This document shows positions 1-12,800 of a DNA stretch of 64,000 nt, piece by piece. The stretch is from positions 5,971,001-6,035,000 of the forward strand of contig NZ_CP151650.1 of NCBI RefSeq assembly GCF_038397775.1, given 5' to 3'. A program made the translations under genes and the position numbers. This DNA is from Pseudomonas sp. RC10 (GTDB taxonomy: Bacteria; Pseudomonadota; Gammaproteobacteria; Pseudomonadales; Pseudomonadaceae). Each line of letters opens with the position of its first letter. The first letter of the stretch is position 1. The notes beneath the pieces are model-generated. The model searched no databases, was not told where the DNA came from, and was given only the letters and a program-made list of their open reading frames with translations.

Positions 1-2
1 AC

Positions 3-731
3 CGGCATGCGGCGCTCAAGGAACGGGTGCAGCAGGAATATCACAAGCAGAGAGGGCTGTATGGCTATCGGCGTATTGCGCTTGCGCTCAGAAAGGAAGG
101 AACGCTGGTCAACAAGAAGGTCATCGAACGGCTGATGGCCGAACAGGGTTTGCAATCGGTCGTACGGCCCAAGAAATACCGTTCCTACCGGGGGACTGTT
201 GGCAAAATCGCCGCGAACCTGCTGGAGCGTAATTTTCATGCACCCCGGCCAAAACAGAAGTGGGTAACCGACGTCACCGAGTTCAAAGTGGGTCAGCAGA
301 AGCTCTACTTGTCTCCTGTGATGGATTTGTACAACGGCGAAATCATCGCGTACGAAACAGCCAGTCGGCCTTACTACGAATTGGTGGGGAACATGCTCGA
401 CAAGGCGTTGGCTTGCTTGGGAGACGCGCCCAAACTGGTCGTTCATTCGGACCAGGGATGGCACTACCAACAGCCACGCTATCGCCACGCACTCAGCGAA
501 AAAGGTGTGAAACAGAGCATGTCCCGCAAAGGCAATTGCCTGGATAATGCGGCGATGGAGAGTTTTTTCGGCACGCTGAAGTCAGAGTTTTTCTACCTGA
601 AGCGTTTCGAGAGTGTGGAAGAATTGAAGGTCGGCCTGGATGAGTACATTCATTACTACAACCATGACCGCATCAAGCTGAGGCTCAATGGCATGAGTCC
701 TGTTGAATACAGGACTCAGGCTGCGGCGTAA
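3..731 (+). CDS. IS3-family transposase OrfB, 5' end cut by window edge
   Basis: This is the DDE integrase-type transposase of an IS3-family element. The frame is open from base 3 with no stop, so the real start lies left of the window; the internal GTG at 27 is unlikely to be the start. From that GTG, an HTH_21-like region (HKQRGLYGYRRI) comes first. The rve catalytic core follows, with the first Asp in WVTDVTEF, the second in VVHSDQGW and the Glu in NAAMESFFGTLKSE. The C-terminal YYNHDRIKLRLNGMSPVEYR segment is typical of the family. OrfA would be upstream and cannot be seen. The right terminal repeat follows the stop. The catalytic triad looks intact, so the copy may be active. Confidence 0.93.
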   Translation, partial: RHAALKERVQQEYHKQRGLYGYRRIALALRKEGTLVNKKVIERLMAEQGLQSVVRPKKYRSYRGTVGKIAANLLERNFHAPRPKQKWVTDVTEFKVGQQKLYLSPVMDLYNGEIIAYETASRPYYELVGNMLDKALACLGDAPKLVVHSDQGWHYQQPRYRHALSEKGVKQSMSRKGNCLDNAAMESFFGTLKSEFFYLKRFESVEELKVGLDEYIHYYNHDRIKLRLNGMSPVEYRTQAAA

Positions 732-732
732 A

Positions 733-758
733 CTGTCCAACTTTTGGGGGGCAGTTCA
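733..758 (+). repeat. Right terminal inverted repeat of the IS3-family element
   Basis: The stretch CTGTCCAACTTTTGGGG followed by GGCAGTTCA begins one base after the transposase stop and ends in CA, as IS3-family right ends do. The left end is outside the window, so the repeat cannot be paired and target-site duplications cannot be checked. Confidence 0.7.
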
Positions 759-797
759 CCCTGTGGGAGACGCCGGAGGCACGACGGCAGCGATGGC

Positions 798-832
798 GGT
801 GGGTCAGGCAATGTCGATGTGCCTGACTCACC
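798..832 (-). terminator. Hairpin just after the autotransporter gene
   Basis: A 13-bp near-perfect stem (GGTGGGTCAGGCA paired with TGCCTGACTCACC, loop 811-819) begins 6 bases beyond the stop of the leftward autotransporter gene. There is no T-run on the minus strand after it, so it may end or stabilise the transcript without being a classical intrinsic terminator. Confidence 0.45.
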
Positions 833-838
833 ACAGAT

Positions 839-3800
839 TCAAAACCCCATGCTGAAGCTGATGGTCATGGCGTGGTCTTTGTTTTCTTTCGAAAGCTGCC
901 CTGAATAGCCAATCCCCAGTTTGCTGTCTTCGCCTACCTGGAAGTCCAGCCCGGCTTCGACCACCGCTGCATCCCGTGCAATCGGCACGCCTTGGGTGCT
1001 GAAGGAGGCGCCGCCGTTGATGAAAGTCAGGTCGGCGTCGGGTTTGGTGTCGCCGTACGCATGTCGCCAGCCGATGCTGCCACGAGGGGTGATTTCCGAA
1101 TCCTTGCCCAACTGAATGCGTTTGCCCGCCCGCACGCCGACGGTGGAGAAGGTCATGTTCTGATCGGAGTCAGCGCTCAGCCGCGCGATGCCGCCCTTCT
1201 CTTTCGCCCGGTCGCTGTCGTAATCGACATGGGCCAGGCCCGCGAATGGCTCGAACGACACGCCGCCTGCCTCAAGGGTGTAACCCACTTCACCGAACAC
1301 CTGAGCCGTGCGCGCATCGTATTTCGCTTTCAGGCGATCGCTGTAATTGCCCACGCTGACGTCGCGTTTGCTTTCGATGTCATGCCAGCTGTAAACCGCG
1401 CCGAACCGCGCAGCCAGTGCGTCGAGCTGGTAGTTCATGTAAGCGGCGAGGTGGTAGCTGTCGACGCTCGCGGTGGAGTGGCGATCATGGGCATTCAGGT
1501 CGCTGCGGGTGTAACCGGCGGCCGCCCCGACGCGCCATTGATCATCGATCTGTTTGTCGGTGCCGAGCATGAAGCCTGACACGTTGTGATCGAGCTTGGC
1601 CGTATTGCTGTCACCCTTCGCCTCGCCCCACGATCCCAACACGCGCATCCAGCCGACCATTTCGTTTTGGCACCCCGCGCTGCTCAGACGATTTTCGCTG
1701 GTCACCAGCGCGTTACGCGGATCGTCCTCACGATAGCAGCCGGGTTGGCGCATGCGTTCAGTGAGGGCGTCGCGAACGTAGTGCGAGTCCTCGATCATGG
1801 CGCTGGTGGTGCTGGCAAAAATCTCGCCGGACAAATTGTCGAAGGCCGCCCGGGCACCGCTGCTGCTCATGTTGAGGATTTCGTTCTGCAACCCGTTACC
1901 CTGAGGCCCGCCCACGGCACCAGCGACACCTTGTTGGTTAGGGGTATCGGCCACGTCAGTGAAAGGGGTCTGATTGCGGGTGACGTCCAGATTCACGGCG
2001 TTTGGCGCGTAGCTGACGGAGGTGTCGAGGAACGCGTAGTTCGGCAGGTCCAGTGTGTTGAAGGTGCCGTTGATACCGCCTGCGGAGGTCAGCAGCGTGT
2101 AGCGGGTGTTGCCGGTGAACGGTGCCAGCGGCACAACCTGCAACGTGCCGCCCAACGTTGTAACGCCGCCGACCGCCAAGGGACTGAACGACGCAGCGTT
2201 GACCAACAGACGCAGGCGGCCGGTCGGACCATTGGTGAAGTTGCCGGTCACACCGAGATTGCCGGTCTCGCCACCCGATTGCACGAGACCGTTGTTGGTC
2301 AGGCCCGCCACGCTGCCATTGCCCACTAACGCCGCGCCATCGGCAACGGCCACCTGCCCGCCGAGTGTCGCAGGGCTGTCAGAGACGCCCACTTGCAACG
2401 TGCCTTCGTTCACGGCAACCGAGCCGCTGAATGGCTGCGCGCCGGTCAGCAATAAGGTGCCCGCGCCCTGCTTGATCAACTCGCCGGTGCCGCTGAGGGT
2501 GCCATTGAATCGGCCATTTGCCACCTGAGCAAACAGCAGCCGCGCGTTGTTGCGGATGGTGCCCTGCAAGCTGCTGGTGTTACCCGCCAGCATCCCGCCG
2601 CTGACCGTGGTCCCGCCGCTATACGTGTTGGGCCCCGTCAGCCACAACGTACCGGCGTCGAGTTTTTCGATACCGGCAGCGCCCACCAGCGACGCGGCAA
2701 TCTGCGTGGTCACGCCCGAATCCACACGCACCGGTGCCGGGCTGCCATCGGTCCCATTGGTCGGCGTGAGCGTGCCGCCGCTCCCTGAGGTGAGGGTGTA
2801 GCCATCCTCCAGAAACTGCAGGCCGGTGAAGTTCTGATTGCCCTCGACGGTCACCACGCCGCCCCAACCGCCAAACACGGCGAAGCGCGCATTGGTGGGC
2901 AGACTCAGCGTGCCCGTGGCATCGGTCCAGTTGGTGTCGGCACCCCACACGCCGTCGCCGCCACCAATGGCACCGTCCGCGCTGGTTTTGCTGCCGTTCC
3001 AGAACTGAAGCTCACTGGCGTCGCTGGCCACCAGCAGGTTCACCTGGTTGGCCATTGACGTTTGCAGGCTAAGGTCCCCGGCAGCCGTGCCCGTTGGCAA
3101 CGTGCCGTAATTCAGGCCGTTGTTGGTCAGGTTGCCGCCGTAGCGAAACAGCCGATAGACCCCGGTACCGAATCCGCCCGCGTTGCTGATGTTCAGGGTG
3201 CCGCCGAGGGTCAGATCGCCGCCCACATTGACTGCAGTGGTCGAGCTGCCGGGCAGACCCAAGGCAAAGTCCAACGTGCTGCCGGACGCCAATGCGAGTG
3301 AGCCGAGGGACAACGGCGTCGCGCTGCTGCCTGCCGTCAGTGTCGCGCCCGAATTGACCTGAACGGCGCCGTTGATTTGCCCGCCGCCGCCCAGGGTCGC
3401 GCCGCTGGCGACGTTGACACTGGCGCTGTTCAGGCTGCCGTCGACCCGCAGCGCACCGGCTTGCACGTCGGTTGTGCCGGTGAAGGCGCTGTTGCCGGTC
3501 AGCAGGAGCTCGCCGGTGCCGCTTTTGATCAGCGAGCCGTTGCCGGACAGGCTGCCCGCGTAGGTGCCATTGGCGTTTTGAGCGAAGGTCAGCGCGGCAT
3601 TATTGAGGATCGAACCCTGCAGGCTGGTGGTGTCGCCGGTGGTGCTGCCGCCATTGAGCGTCGTACCGCCGCTGTAGGTGTTAGCGCCGGTCAGCAGCAA
3701 CGCGCCCGTGCCATTTTTGATGAGACTGCCGGTGCCGCTGATCACGCCGTTCAATGCGGTGGCCTGATTGCCTGCAAGTGTCAGCGACCCGCCCAATTGA

Positions 3801-6800
3801 ATCCCGTTGGCCAGATTCAACGCTCCGCTGCTGTCCAGTGTCCCGGCACCGGTGACATTCAGAGCGCCCGAACCCAAAGCGCCGTCGTTGCCCAATAGCA
3901 GCGTCCCGGCGTTCAGTTGCGTGCCGCCTTGCCAGCTGTTTGTGCCCGTCAGCATCAGGGTGTTTGCATCATTTTTGACGAGGCTACCCGTGCCACTGAT
4001 GTTGCCCGCGAGGGTGAACGGGCTGAGCCCTCCGACCGCCAGCGCACCATTGAGCACGATACCGTTCCCCAGCGTGACTGCAGCGTTGTTGCTCAACGCA
4101 GTGCCGTCCGCCGCCGTCAGTACGCCTGAACCCAACGCAGTGTCATTGCCTACGACCAACGCGCCACCGTCGAGAGAAGTGCCACCGGTGTAGCCATTGG
4201 CGCCGTTCAACACCAACGTGCCGCTGTCGAGCTTGTTCAGCGTGCCGTTGCCATTGATCACGGTGTTGAGGGTCGCCGTGACGTTCGGATCGACACGCAC
4301 CGCTGTCGTGCCAGTGCTGCCATTCACGGCGTTCAACTCGCCTCCCGCCCCTTGATCGAGGACGTAGCCGTCGGTCACGAACTGCAAACCGGTGATGGAT
4401 TGGCTGCCTTCGACGGTCACGGTGCCGGGTGCGCCCATGAACACCGCAAAGCTGTTTTTCCAGGTGTTGTTATCCAGACCGTCCACGGACGTCCAGTTGC
4501 TCGACCCGGCATTCCAAACGCCGCTGCCACCATCCACCGTGCCATTGGGCGTGGTCTGGCCGCCGTCCCAGAATTGCACCGTGGTGCCGGACGTCGCTAC
4601 CAGCAGATTGACTTGATTGGCCACGGCCGTTTGCACTTGCAGGTCGTTCTGGCTCACACCGCTGGGCAGCGTGCCGATCGCCAGACCGTTGTTGATCAGC
4701 GCGCCGTTGTAGCGCATCAGACGGTAGACACCGCTGCCGAACCCGCCGATGTCCGTCACGTTCAGGGTGCCGTCCAGCGTCAGGTTGCCATTGATGTTGA
4801 CCAGTGCATTGCCGCCACCGGCGACCGGTGCGCCGAGGCTCACATCGAAAAGCGCGTTCGGCGCCAAGGCCAGCGAACCCAGCGTGAGCGTATCGGGGGT
4901 ACTCGCTGCCAGGTGCCCGCCGTCTTCGACAGTGACGTCGCCGAGGACGGACCCGGTGCCGCTCAGCGTGCCGCCGTTCTTCACCGCGACGGTGCGGCTG
5001 GCCAGCAGATTACGAATGTTGAGGGTGCCACCTTTGATCACGGCATCGCCGCTGTGGGTGTTGGCGCCGGTCAGGCTGAGGGTGCCAGCGCCGTCCTTGA
5101 CGAAGGTGCCCGGGCCACTCAGCACGCCGTCGAACACACTGCTGGCGTTGCCACCGCCGACGGTCAGCGTGTTGCCGCTGGCCACATCGACGCTGCCATC
5201 GCCGCTCAGCCCGCCGAGGTTGGCGGAGCCGCTCAAGTTCAGCGCCGCGCCGCTCGCCAGATTGATTCCCGCGTTATTGCCGAGGGCGCCAGCACCCACG
5301 GTGGTCAGGCTGCCCGACAGGATATTGATGAGGCCGGTGAAGGTGTTGTTGCCGCTGAGGGTCAGGTCGGCGAGACCGGTCTTGATCAACGAACCGGCGC
5401 CGCTGACGACACCGGCGAGGGTCAGGTTCTGGCTCCCGCCGACGGTCAGGTTGTCGGCCAGGGCGACGTCATTGGCGAGGCTCAGCGGTGTCGTGTTGTC
5501 CAGCGTGGAGGCCGCGCCCACAGTGAGCGCCCCGCTTCCCAATGCGCCTGCGTTGCCCAATACGAGCGTGCCACCGTTCAACCGGGTGCCACCGGTGTAC
5601 GTGTTGAGGCGATTGAGGACAAGCCGGGAAACGCCGTTTTTGATCAGCCTGCCGTTGCCCCCCACGACACCCGACAACGTCAGGTCAGAGGTGCCCGCGA
5701 CGATCAACCCGCCGCCCAGGTTCACGTCGTTGGCCAGAGTGACGGCCTTCGAGCTGTCCAGCGTCGTGCCGTCAGCGGTATTCAATGGGCCGCTGCCCAA
5801 CGCGGAGTCACTGCCTACGATCAATGAACCTGCTTTTAGCGTGGTCGCGCCCTGATACAGATTGTCGCCGTTAAGGGTCAACGCGGCAGAGCCGCTTTTG
5901 ATCAGGCCGCCCGTGCCGGAAATCGCGCCGTTGAGGGTCAGGTCGTTGCTGCCGCCGAGGTTCAGGCCGCCGTTGAGCGTGATCCCGTTGCCGAGCGCCG
6001 CAGCGGTGTTGTTGTCCAGCGTGGTGCCGTTGGCGGCGGTCAACACGCCACTGCCCAGTGCGCTGTCGTTGCCCACGACCAACGTGCCGCCCTGCAGCGA
6101 GGTGCCACCGCTGTAGGTGTTGACGCCGTTGAGAACGAGGGTGCCGGTGTCGAGTTTGGCGATGGGACTGGTGCCGTCGATCAGGGTGTCGATGATCGCG
6201 GTCACGCCCGGATCGACGCGAATGGACGTGTTGCCATTCAGTGCCGCAACGGCTGTCAGACTGTCGCCCTGCCCGCCGAGCAGGTGATAACCGTCCGTGG
6301 AAAACTGCATGCCGTTGAAGGTCTGATTGCCCTGCACGGTGACATCGCCCGCGGTGCCCTGGAACACGGCGAACTCACCAGCCCACGGGCCATTTTGGCT
6401 GCCATCAGCGGTCGTCCAGTTGGTGTTCCCTGCGCCCCAGATGCCCGCCCCGCCATCGACACTGTTGTTGGGAGCGGTCTGCGTGCCGTCCCAGAAATTG
6501 ATGTTGGCGGTGGCGTTGCCGTACACCAGGTTCACCTGATTGCCGACCGAGGTTTGCACTTGCAGATCGGCCAGGCTCACGCCCGCGGGAATACGGGCGA
6601 TGTCCAGACCGAGGTCTGTCAGGCTGCCGGTGTAATCGATCAAACGGTACACACCCACGCCGAAGCCGCCGACGTCCGTCACGTTGAGGTTGCCGTCCAG
6701 CGTCAGGTTGCCGCCGACGCTCACCAACCCGGTGGGGGATGGCGCGCCGAGCCCGACATCGAAATTCGAATTCGCGCCCATGACCAGCGAACCGACTGAC

Positions 6801-9800
6801 AAGGTGCCGCCCTGCGCTGCTTCGAGATGCCCGCCATCGCCAATGTTGACCGCACCGGCCAACGAGCCAGTGCCCGCCAGCGCTGCGCCGTTGCTGACTT
6901 GCACGTTGCCACTGGCCAGCGAACCGCTGACGTTGAGCGTGCCACCGTTGACGAGGGTGTCGCCGGTCAGGCTGTTGATGCCGGTCAGTGTCAGGGTGTC
7001 GAGACCGGATTTGGTGAACTGACCTGCACCGTTCAGGCTGCCATCGAACACGCTGGCGAGGTTGGTGTTGCCCACCGTCAACGTCGCGCCGTTGCCAAGG
7101 GTGACATCGCCCGCACCGGCAAGCCCCCCGACGCTGGCATCGCCCCCGAGATTCAGCCCTGCGCCTGCCGCCACATTCACGCCGGACGTGTTGCCGAGTG
7201 CGCTGTTGCCCACCGTGAAAACATTGCCCGCGACGACACTCAGCGGACCAGTGAAAGTGTTGGTGCCGCTCAGGGTCAGGTCGTTGAGGCTTTCTTTGAT
7301 CAACCCGCCCACGCCGGAAATCACCCCGGACAATGCCAGGTCGTTGACCCCGTCCACCGTGAGATTGGCGCCCAGGTTGAGGTTGTTGGCCAAAGCAGTG
7401 GCAGGCGCACTTGCGTTGTTAATGAGGGTCGACACGCCGCCGACAGTGAGCGCGCCCGTGCCCAGGGCCTGAGCGTTGTTCACGATCAAGCGGCCCGCGT
7501 TCAGGTCGGTGCCGCCAGTCCAGGTGTTGTTGCCTCCGAGGCTCAGATCAGAAGTGCCGTTCTTGATGAGTGTGCCAGCGCCGTCGACGGTCCCGCTCAA
7601 GGTCAGGTTGCCGGTGCCCGCGATCATCAAGTCCGCCAGCAGCGAGACGTTGTTGGCGAGGTTCACACCGCCGATGTTGCTGAGGGTCGAAGCGCCCGCC
7701 ACCGTCAGCGCGCCGAGGCCCAGCGCACTGTCACTACCGGCCACCAAGGTCCCGACGTTGAGGGTGGTGCCGCCCTGATAGGCGTTATTGCCATTGAGCA
7801 AGAGCGACCCGGCGCCGTTTTTGATCAGGCTGCCCGTGCCGCTGATATCGCCGTTGAGTACAAAGGTGTTAGTCGCGTCCACGCTCAGCGCGCCGTTCGA
7901 CACGACGTCGTTGCCCAGCGTTACGTTGCCGTTATTGCCCAGTGTGGTGCCGTCAGCTGCCGTGAGCGTGCCAGTGCCTAATGCCCCGTTGTTGCCCACC
8001 ACCAGCGTGCCGCCGTCAAGCGACGTGCCGCCGCTGTAGGTGTTGGCGCCGTTGAGGATCAGCGTACCTGCATCCAGTTTGTTCAAGGTCGCTGCGCCGT
8101 CGATGCCGAGCCCAAGGGTCGCGGTCACGTTCGGATCGACTCGAACAGCGAATGTGCCGCTGCCCGCATTGAGCTGGCCGTTGGTGCCCGAGACCAGCTC
8201 GTAGCCGTTGGTGAGAAATTGCAGCCCGGTCACGTTCTGCGTGCCGTTCACCGTGACGGTGCCAGCGGTGCCCTGGAACACGGCGAAACCGCCACCCCAG
8301 CCAGCATTCACCCCGCCATTAGCGTCTGTCCAGTTGAGGTTCGTGGCATCCCAAGTGCCCGCGCCGCCGTCGACGGTGCCGTTAGGGAGCACTTGGCTGC
8401 CGTCCCAGAATTGCAGGTTGCCGCCAGCGCCGGAGACGACCAGATTGACCTGGCCATTCACGCCGGTCTGCACCAGCAAGTCGGACGCATTGACGTTGCC
8501 GGGGATGCTGCCAATGTTCAGGCCCGCGCCGCTGAAGACACCGCTGTAATCGATCAAGCGATAGACGCCCAGCCCGAACCCGCCGATGTCGGCAACGTTC
8601 AAGTTGCCGTTCAGGTTGACGTCGCCATTGACGTTGATCAGCCGTGTGCCACCCGTGGAAGGCGCGGCCAGGCCGACATCCAGATTCGACCCCGAGTCGA
8701 GCACCAACGAACCGACAGTCAGGGTCTGGTTGCTTTGCGCGGTCAGGTGACCGCCGCTGGCAATGTTCACCCCGCCCAACAGGGTGCCGGTGCCTGTGAG
8801 CGTCGCACCGCTGCCGACGGCCACGTTGCTGCTGTCCAGCGAGCCGGTGACGTTCAGTGTCCCGCCGGTGATTTGGGTGTCACCGGTGAGGCCGTTGGTG
8901 CCCGCGAGGGTCAGAGTGCTGCTGCCATTCTTGATCAGATTGCCGGTGGCGTTCAGGCCGTTGTTGATCGGCCCAGAGAGGGTCAGGTTATGGCTGCCGA
9001 GGACCGTCAGATCGGCGCCGAGATTGATCCCGTTGCCGACGCTTATGGCGCTGCTGTTGTCGAGGGTCGAAGCACCCGCGACGTTCAGCGCACCCGTGCC
9101 CAATGCGGCCCCATTGCCCAGGTTCAGCGCTCCGCTGTTGAGAGTGGTGCCACCCGTGTAAGTGTTGATGCCGTTCAGTGTCAGTTGCGCGGCGCCGTTT
9201 TTGGTCAGACCGCCCGCGCCACTGACGATGCCGCCGAGCGCCAGATCTGCCGTGCCGCCGATGTTGAGGTTACCGGCCAGCGTCACATCGTTGGCTGCGA
9301 TGACGCTGGTGCTCGCATCCAGCGTGGTGTTTGCCGCCGCATTCAACGGGCCGCCGCTCAGGGCCGTGTTGGAGGCCAGAATCAGCCCACCGGCATTCAG
9401 CGCGGTCGGGCCGAGGTAGCTGTTGTTGCCGCCGAGGGTCAGGTTTGCCAGGCCGTTTTTGATCAGGCTTCCAGCGCCGCTGACGATGCCGTTGAGGGTC
9501 AACCCGTTGCTGCCACCAATGGCCAGGTCGCCGTTCAGGTTCACCGCATTGCCGAGCGTGACAGGCGCGTTGCTGTCCAGCGTGGTGCCAGTGACCGCCG
9601 TTAGCCCGCCGCTGCCAAGGGCGCTGTCGCTGCCAACGACCAACGTGCCGCCGTTGAGTAATGTGCCACCGCTGTGGCTGTTGTTGCCGCTGAGGACTAG
9701 GGTGCCGCTGTCGAGTTTGTTCAGCGCGACGTTGCCCGCGAGGTTCACGCCCAAAGTGGCGGTAACGTTGGGATCGACCCGCACCGCCGCGTAGCCGTTT

Positions 9801-12800
9801 CCGGTATCGGCGGTGGTCAGTTGCCCGTTCGTGCCGTTGATCAGGCTGTAGTTGGAGGAGAACTGCAAACCGCCGAAATTTTGATTGCCGTCTACCGTGA
9901 CCGTACCCGCCGCGCCCTGGAACACCGCGAAATCATTACCCCACGCCTGATTGACCGTGCCGTTGGCCGAGGTCCAGTTGGTATTGGTCGCGCTCCAGGT
10001 GCCATTGCCGCCATCCACGGCGTTGTTCGCAACCGTGTTGCTGCCATCCCAGAACAGCAGGTTGCTGGACTGCGAGGACAGCACGAGGTTGACCTGCCCG
10101 TTCACGCCGGTCTGCACCGACAGGTCCGCCAGGTTGACGCCCGCAGGGAGGGTCGCGATGTTCAGCCCCAGATCGCTGAGACTGCCGGTGTAGTCGATCA
10201 ACCGGTACACGCCGACGCCGAACCCGCCTGCATCGGTGACGTTGAGGTCACCGTCCAGCACCAGATTGCCGCCGACGCGGAACAGCTCCGGGCCGCCCGT
10301 TGCGGTCGGTGCGCCCAGTGCGACGTCCATTTGCGAACCGCTGGCGAGGGTCAATGCGCCCATCGACAAGGTGTTGCCGGTCGACCCCGCAAGATGCCCG
10401 CCGTTGGCCACCGACACCGCACCCGCCAGCGAGCCGACGCCGGTGAGCGTGGCGCCGTTATTGACCGACACGTTTGTGCTGGCCAGCGAACCACTGACAT
10501 TCAGCGTGCCGCCGTTGACTTGCGCGTCGCCACTGAGGCCATTCGCGCCGGTCAGATCGAGGCTGCCGCTGCCCGCTTTGATAAGGTTGCCGCCGCCGTT
10601 GATCACGCCATCGAAGGTCGAGCTGGCATTGTTCCCGCCAAGACTGAGGGTGTCGCCGCTGCCCAGTTGCACGCCACCTGCGCCTGACAGGCTGTTGAGG
10701 CTGAGGCTGCTGCCGAGGTCCAACAACGCGCCGGACCCGACGTTGGCGCCAGAAGTGTTGCCCAGACTGGCCGCGTTGGTGGTGCTGAGTGTGCCCGACT
10801 GAATGTCCAGCGGGCCGCTGAAGGTGTTGGTGCTGCTGAGGGTCAGCGTGTTGTTGCCGGACTTGGTCAGCCCGCCCGCGCCACTGACGACACCTGCCAG
10901 ATTCAGGTCATTGCTGCCGACCAGCAGGAGATCGCCGTTAAGGCCGACGGCGTTGTTCACCGTCATTGCGGCGAGGGTATCCAGCGTGGAGGTCCCGCCG
11001 ACGGTCAACGCACCGGTGCCCAGGGCGGCCCCATTGCCAAGGAGCAGGCCCCCGGCATTCAGGATCGTGCCGCCGCTGTAAGTGTTGCTACGGTCGAGGA
11101 TCAACTGCGCCGCGCCATTCTTCGTCAGACTGCCGGAGCCGCTGACCACACCGTTGAGCGTGAGGTCCGAGGTGCCGCCAATGCCGAGATTGCCTGCCAG
11201 CGTGATCGCATTATTCGCGGTGATCGCCGTGGTCGGGTTGGCCGTGTCCAGCGTTGCGTTGCCGGACACGTTCAGGGCACCGCTGCCCAGTGCCGTGTTC
11301 GAGGCGAGAATCAGGCCACCGGCATTCAGCGCGATGGGCCCGAGATAGCTGTTATTGCCGCCCAGCGTCAGGTTGGCCAGACCGTTTTTGATCAGGCCGC
11401 CCGCGCCGCTGATGTCGCCGTTCAAGGCCAGCGCCTGGCTGCCTGCGACGGTGAGATTGCCCGATGCCGTGATCGCATTGCCCAGCGCCACCGAGGTGTT
11501 GCTGTCCAGCGTGGTGCCGTCCGCAGCGGTCAATCGGCTGAGGCCCAGCGCGGTGTTGCTGCCGACGACAAGCGTGCCGCCATTCAGTTGTGTGCCGCCG
11601 CTGTAGCTGTTGGCGCCGTTGAGGACCAACGTGCCGCTGTCGAGTTTGTTCAGCGTGCCTGCGCCACCGATACCGACACCGAGGGTCGCCGTGACGTTGG
11701 GATCGACCCGGATCGCCGTGTTGCCGTTCGCGCCGTTGAGCGCGGTCAACTGGCCATTGGTGCCAGAGACCAGGTTGTACCCATCGGTGACGAATTGCAG
11801 GCCGGTGAAGCTCTGATTGCCCTCAACGGTGACGGTGCCCGCTGTGCCCTGAAACACACCGAAGTCGCTCGACCAGGTTTGATTGAGCAAGCCGTTGGCT
11901 GACGTCCAGTTGGTGCCCGAACCCCACACGCCACTGCCGCCGTCCACCGCCGCGTTGGCCACGGTCTGGCTGCCGTCCCAGAAGCGAATGGTGCCGGTGT
12001 CACCGTTCACTACCAGATTCACCTGGCCGTTTACACCGGTCTGCACGGCGAGGTCTGCCAGGTTCACGTTCGCCGGGATGCTGCTGATGTCGATCCCCAG
12101 GTCGGTGAGGCTGCCGCTGTAGTCGATCAGCCGATAGACGCCCACGCCGAAGCCGCCAACGTCGGTGACGTTGAGTTTGCCGTCGAGGGTCAGGTTGCCG
12201 TTGACGTTGATCAGCCGGGTGCCGCCGGTGGAAGGCGCGCCCAGGCCGACGTCCAGATTGGAATTGCCGTTCAAGAGCAACGAACCAACCGACAAAGTGT
12301 TGCCGCTGCTGGCGCTCAGATGACCGCCGTCCGCGATGTTCACCGCGCCCAGCAATGAACCGTTGCCGGTCAGGGTCGCGCCGGTCGCGACGCCGACGTT
12401 GGCGCTGGCCAGCGAGCCCGCTACGTCGAGCGTGCCTGCGTTGACTTGCGCGTTGCCGGTCAGGCCATTGGTGCCCGTCAAACGCAACAGACTGCCGCCG
12501 TTTTTGATCAGGCTGCCGGTGCCATTGAGGGTGCCGCCGAGGGTCAGGTCGTTGCTGCCAGCCACGGTCAGGTTAGCGCCGAGGTTCATGGCGTTGCCGA
12601 GGGCCAGGGCTGCGCTGTTGTCCAGTGTCGCGTTGCCGACCACCGACAGCGCACCCGTTCCCAGCGCCGTGCCGTTGCCCACCACCAGCGTGCCGCTGTT
12701 CAGGGTGGTGCCGCCGCTGAAGGTGTTCAAGCCGTTGAGGTTCAGCACGCCGGTGTCATTTTTTGTCAGGCCGCCTGCGCCGCCGATCAGGCCATTGAGC

